Shown: piece by piece, positions 63,884 through 64,000 of the stretch
Layout: every line of letters begins with the position of its first letter
Numbering within the stretch: position 1 is the stretch's first letter
NCBI RefSeq assembly: GCF_004519405.1
Contig: NZ_SGWI01000001.1
Coordinates: forward strand, 124,001-188,000
Direction of reading: 5' to 3'
Source of the DNA: Pseudomonas sp. BCA17
Lineage (GTDB): Bacteria > Pseudomonadota > Gammaproteobacteria > Pseudomonadales > Pseudomonadaceae
Length of the DNA stretch: 64,000 nucleotides
The notes under the pieces: model-generated
The model's input: only the letters and a program-made list of their open reading frames with translations
Told to the model about the DNA's origin: nothing
Database searches by the model: none
Program-made: the position numbers and the translations under genes

Positions 63884-64000
63884 ATGTCCCGTTTGCGATT
63901 GTTGCTGTGTGCCCTGGTACTGTCGGGGTTGGGCGGGTGTGCGGTGTACCCGGCGTATCCCGCCCCGTGCTGTTATCGCCCGTACTACCACTCGTACTAT
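63884..64000 (+). CDS. Small lipoprotein, 3'-truncated by the window
   Basis: ATG 63884 has GGGAGGAA upstream. The 39 visible codons give a lipoprotein signal (MSRLRLLLCALVLSGLGGCA, Cys19) followed by VYPAYPAPCCYRPYYHSYY, a Pro/Tyr/Cys-rich mature end. It is divergent from the Pro/Tyr/His-rich gene. The rest lies outside the window. Confidence 0.7.
   Translation, partial: MSRLRLLLCALVLSGLGGCAVYPAYPAPCCYRPYYHSYY

Overview
The window is a piece of a Pseudomonas chromosome, most likely from the P. fluorescens group. The evidence is the gene content: an aprA-aprI-aprDEF-pspA-pspB-lipase export cluster, a recognisable mexT/mexS pair, a Pseudomonas-type metallothionein, an Aer-type receptor, a DUF1652 gene and a TGTGGGAG...CTCCCACA REP element. 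Core genes are GC-rich. Three stretches (about 600-2400, 24.6-30.2 kb and 32.4-33.1 kb) are more AT-rich and look accessory. All calls come from reading the sequence; no database search was run.

Layout. 1-2.4 kb: a gene-poor, AT-rich strip with three small orphan genes separated by copies of a GGGGNCAGACCAC-ended inverted-repeat element, resembling an orphan immunity-gene array. 2.4-6.0 kb: a PLP-dependent D-amino-acid lyase gene with a RidA-family gene, a divergent LysR regulator, and a bicupin protein. 6.5-11.5 kb: two chemoreceptors (Aer and a double-Cache MCP) around a DMT exporter; the second is followed by a fossil tail of a manganese catalase. 11.7-19.4 kb: a stress and transport block (CMD-family protein, zinc alcohol dehydrogenase, manganese catalase, APC permease, HAD phosphatase, OBAP-like lipoprotein, ZIP transporter). 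19.4-23.3 kb: cyoABCD, without cyoE. 23.4-24.7 kb: metallothionein, KGG-repeat stress protein and the 3' half of a DUF892 gene.

24.6-30.2 kb is the most unusual part. It holds a complete three-gene ABC-three-component (ABC-3C) operon of the predicted conflict-system type: a protein with a nuclease-like N-terminus, a middle component, and a DUF3732 SMC/Rad50-like ATPase, all overlapping by 4 nt. Upstream lies a two-gene unit whose second gene encodes a 58-residue protein made almost entirely of three CCHC zinc knuckles. The left edge cuts a DUF892 gene; the right edge abuts mexT, which here is not followed by mexEF-oprN.

30.2-49 kb: mexT/mexS, an unknown 472-residue protein with a MocR-type regulator, pgm, a pirin, a helicase IV-like UvrD helicase, DUF1652, an SnoaL-AraC fusion regulator, and a catabolic block that looks built for amines or peptides (FAD oxidase, cupin, polyamine-binding protein, LuxR regulator, APC permease, DmpA-type aminopeptidase). 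49.4-63.4 kb: the exoenzyme locus. AprDEF forms the type I exporter expected to secrete AprA and the RTX lipase; AprI protects the periplasm from AprA; PspA and PspB are self-exporting subtilisin-type autotransporters. The window ends with a Pro/Tyr/His-rich secreted protein and the start of a small lipoprotein.
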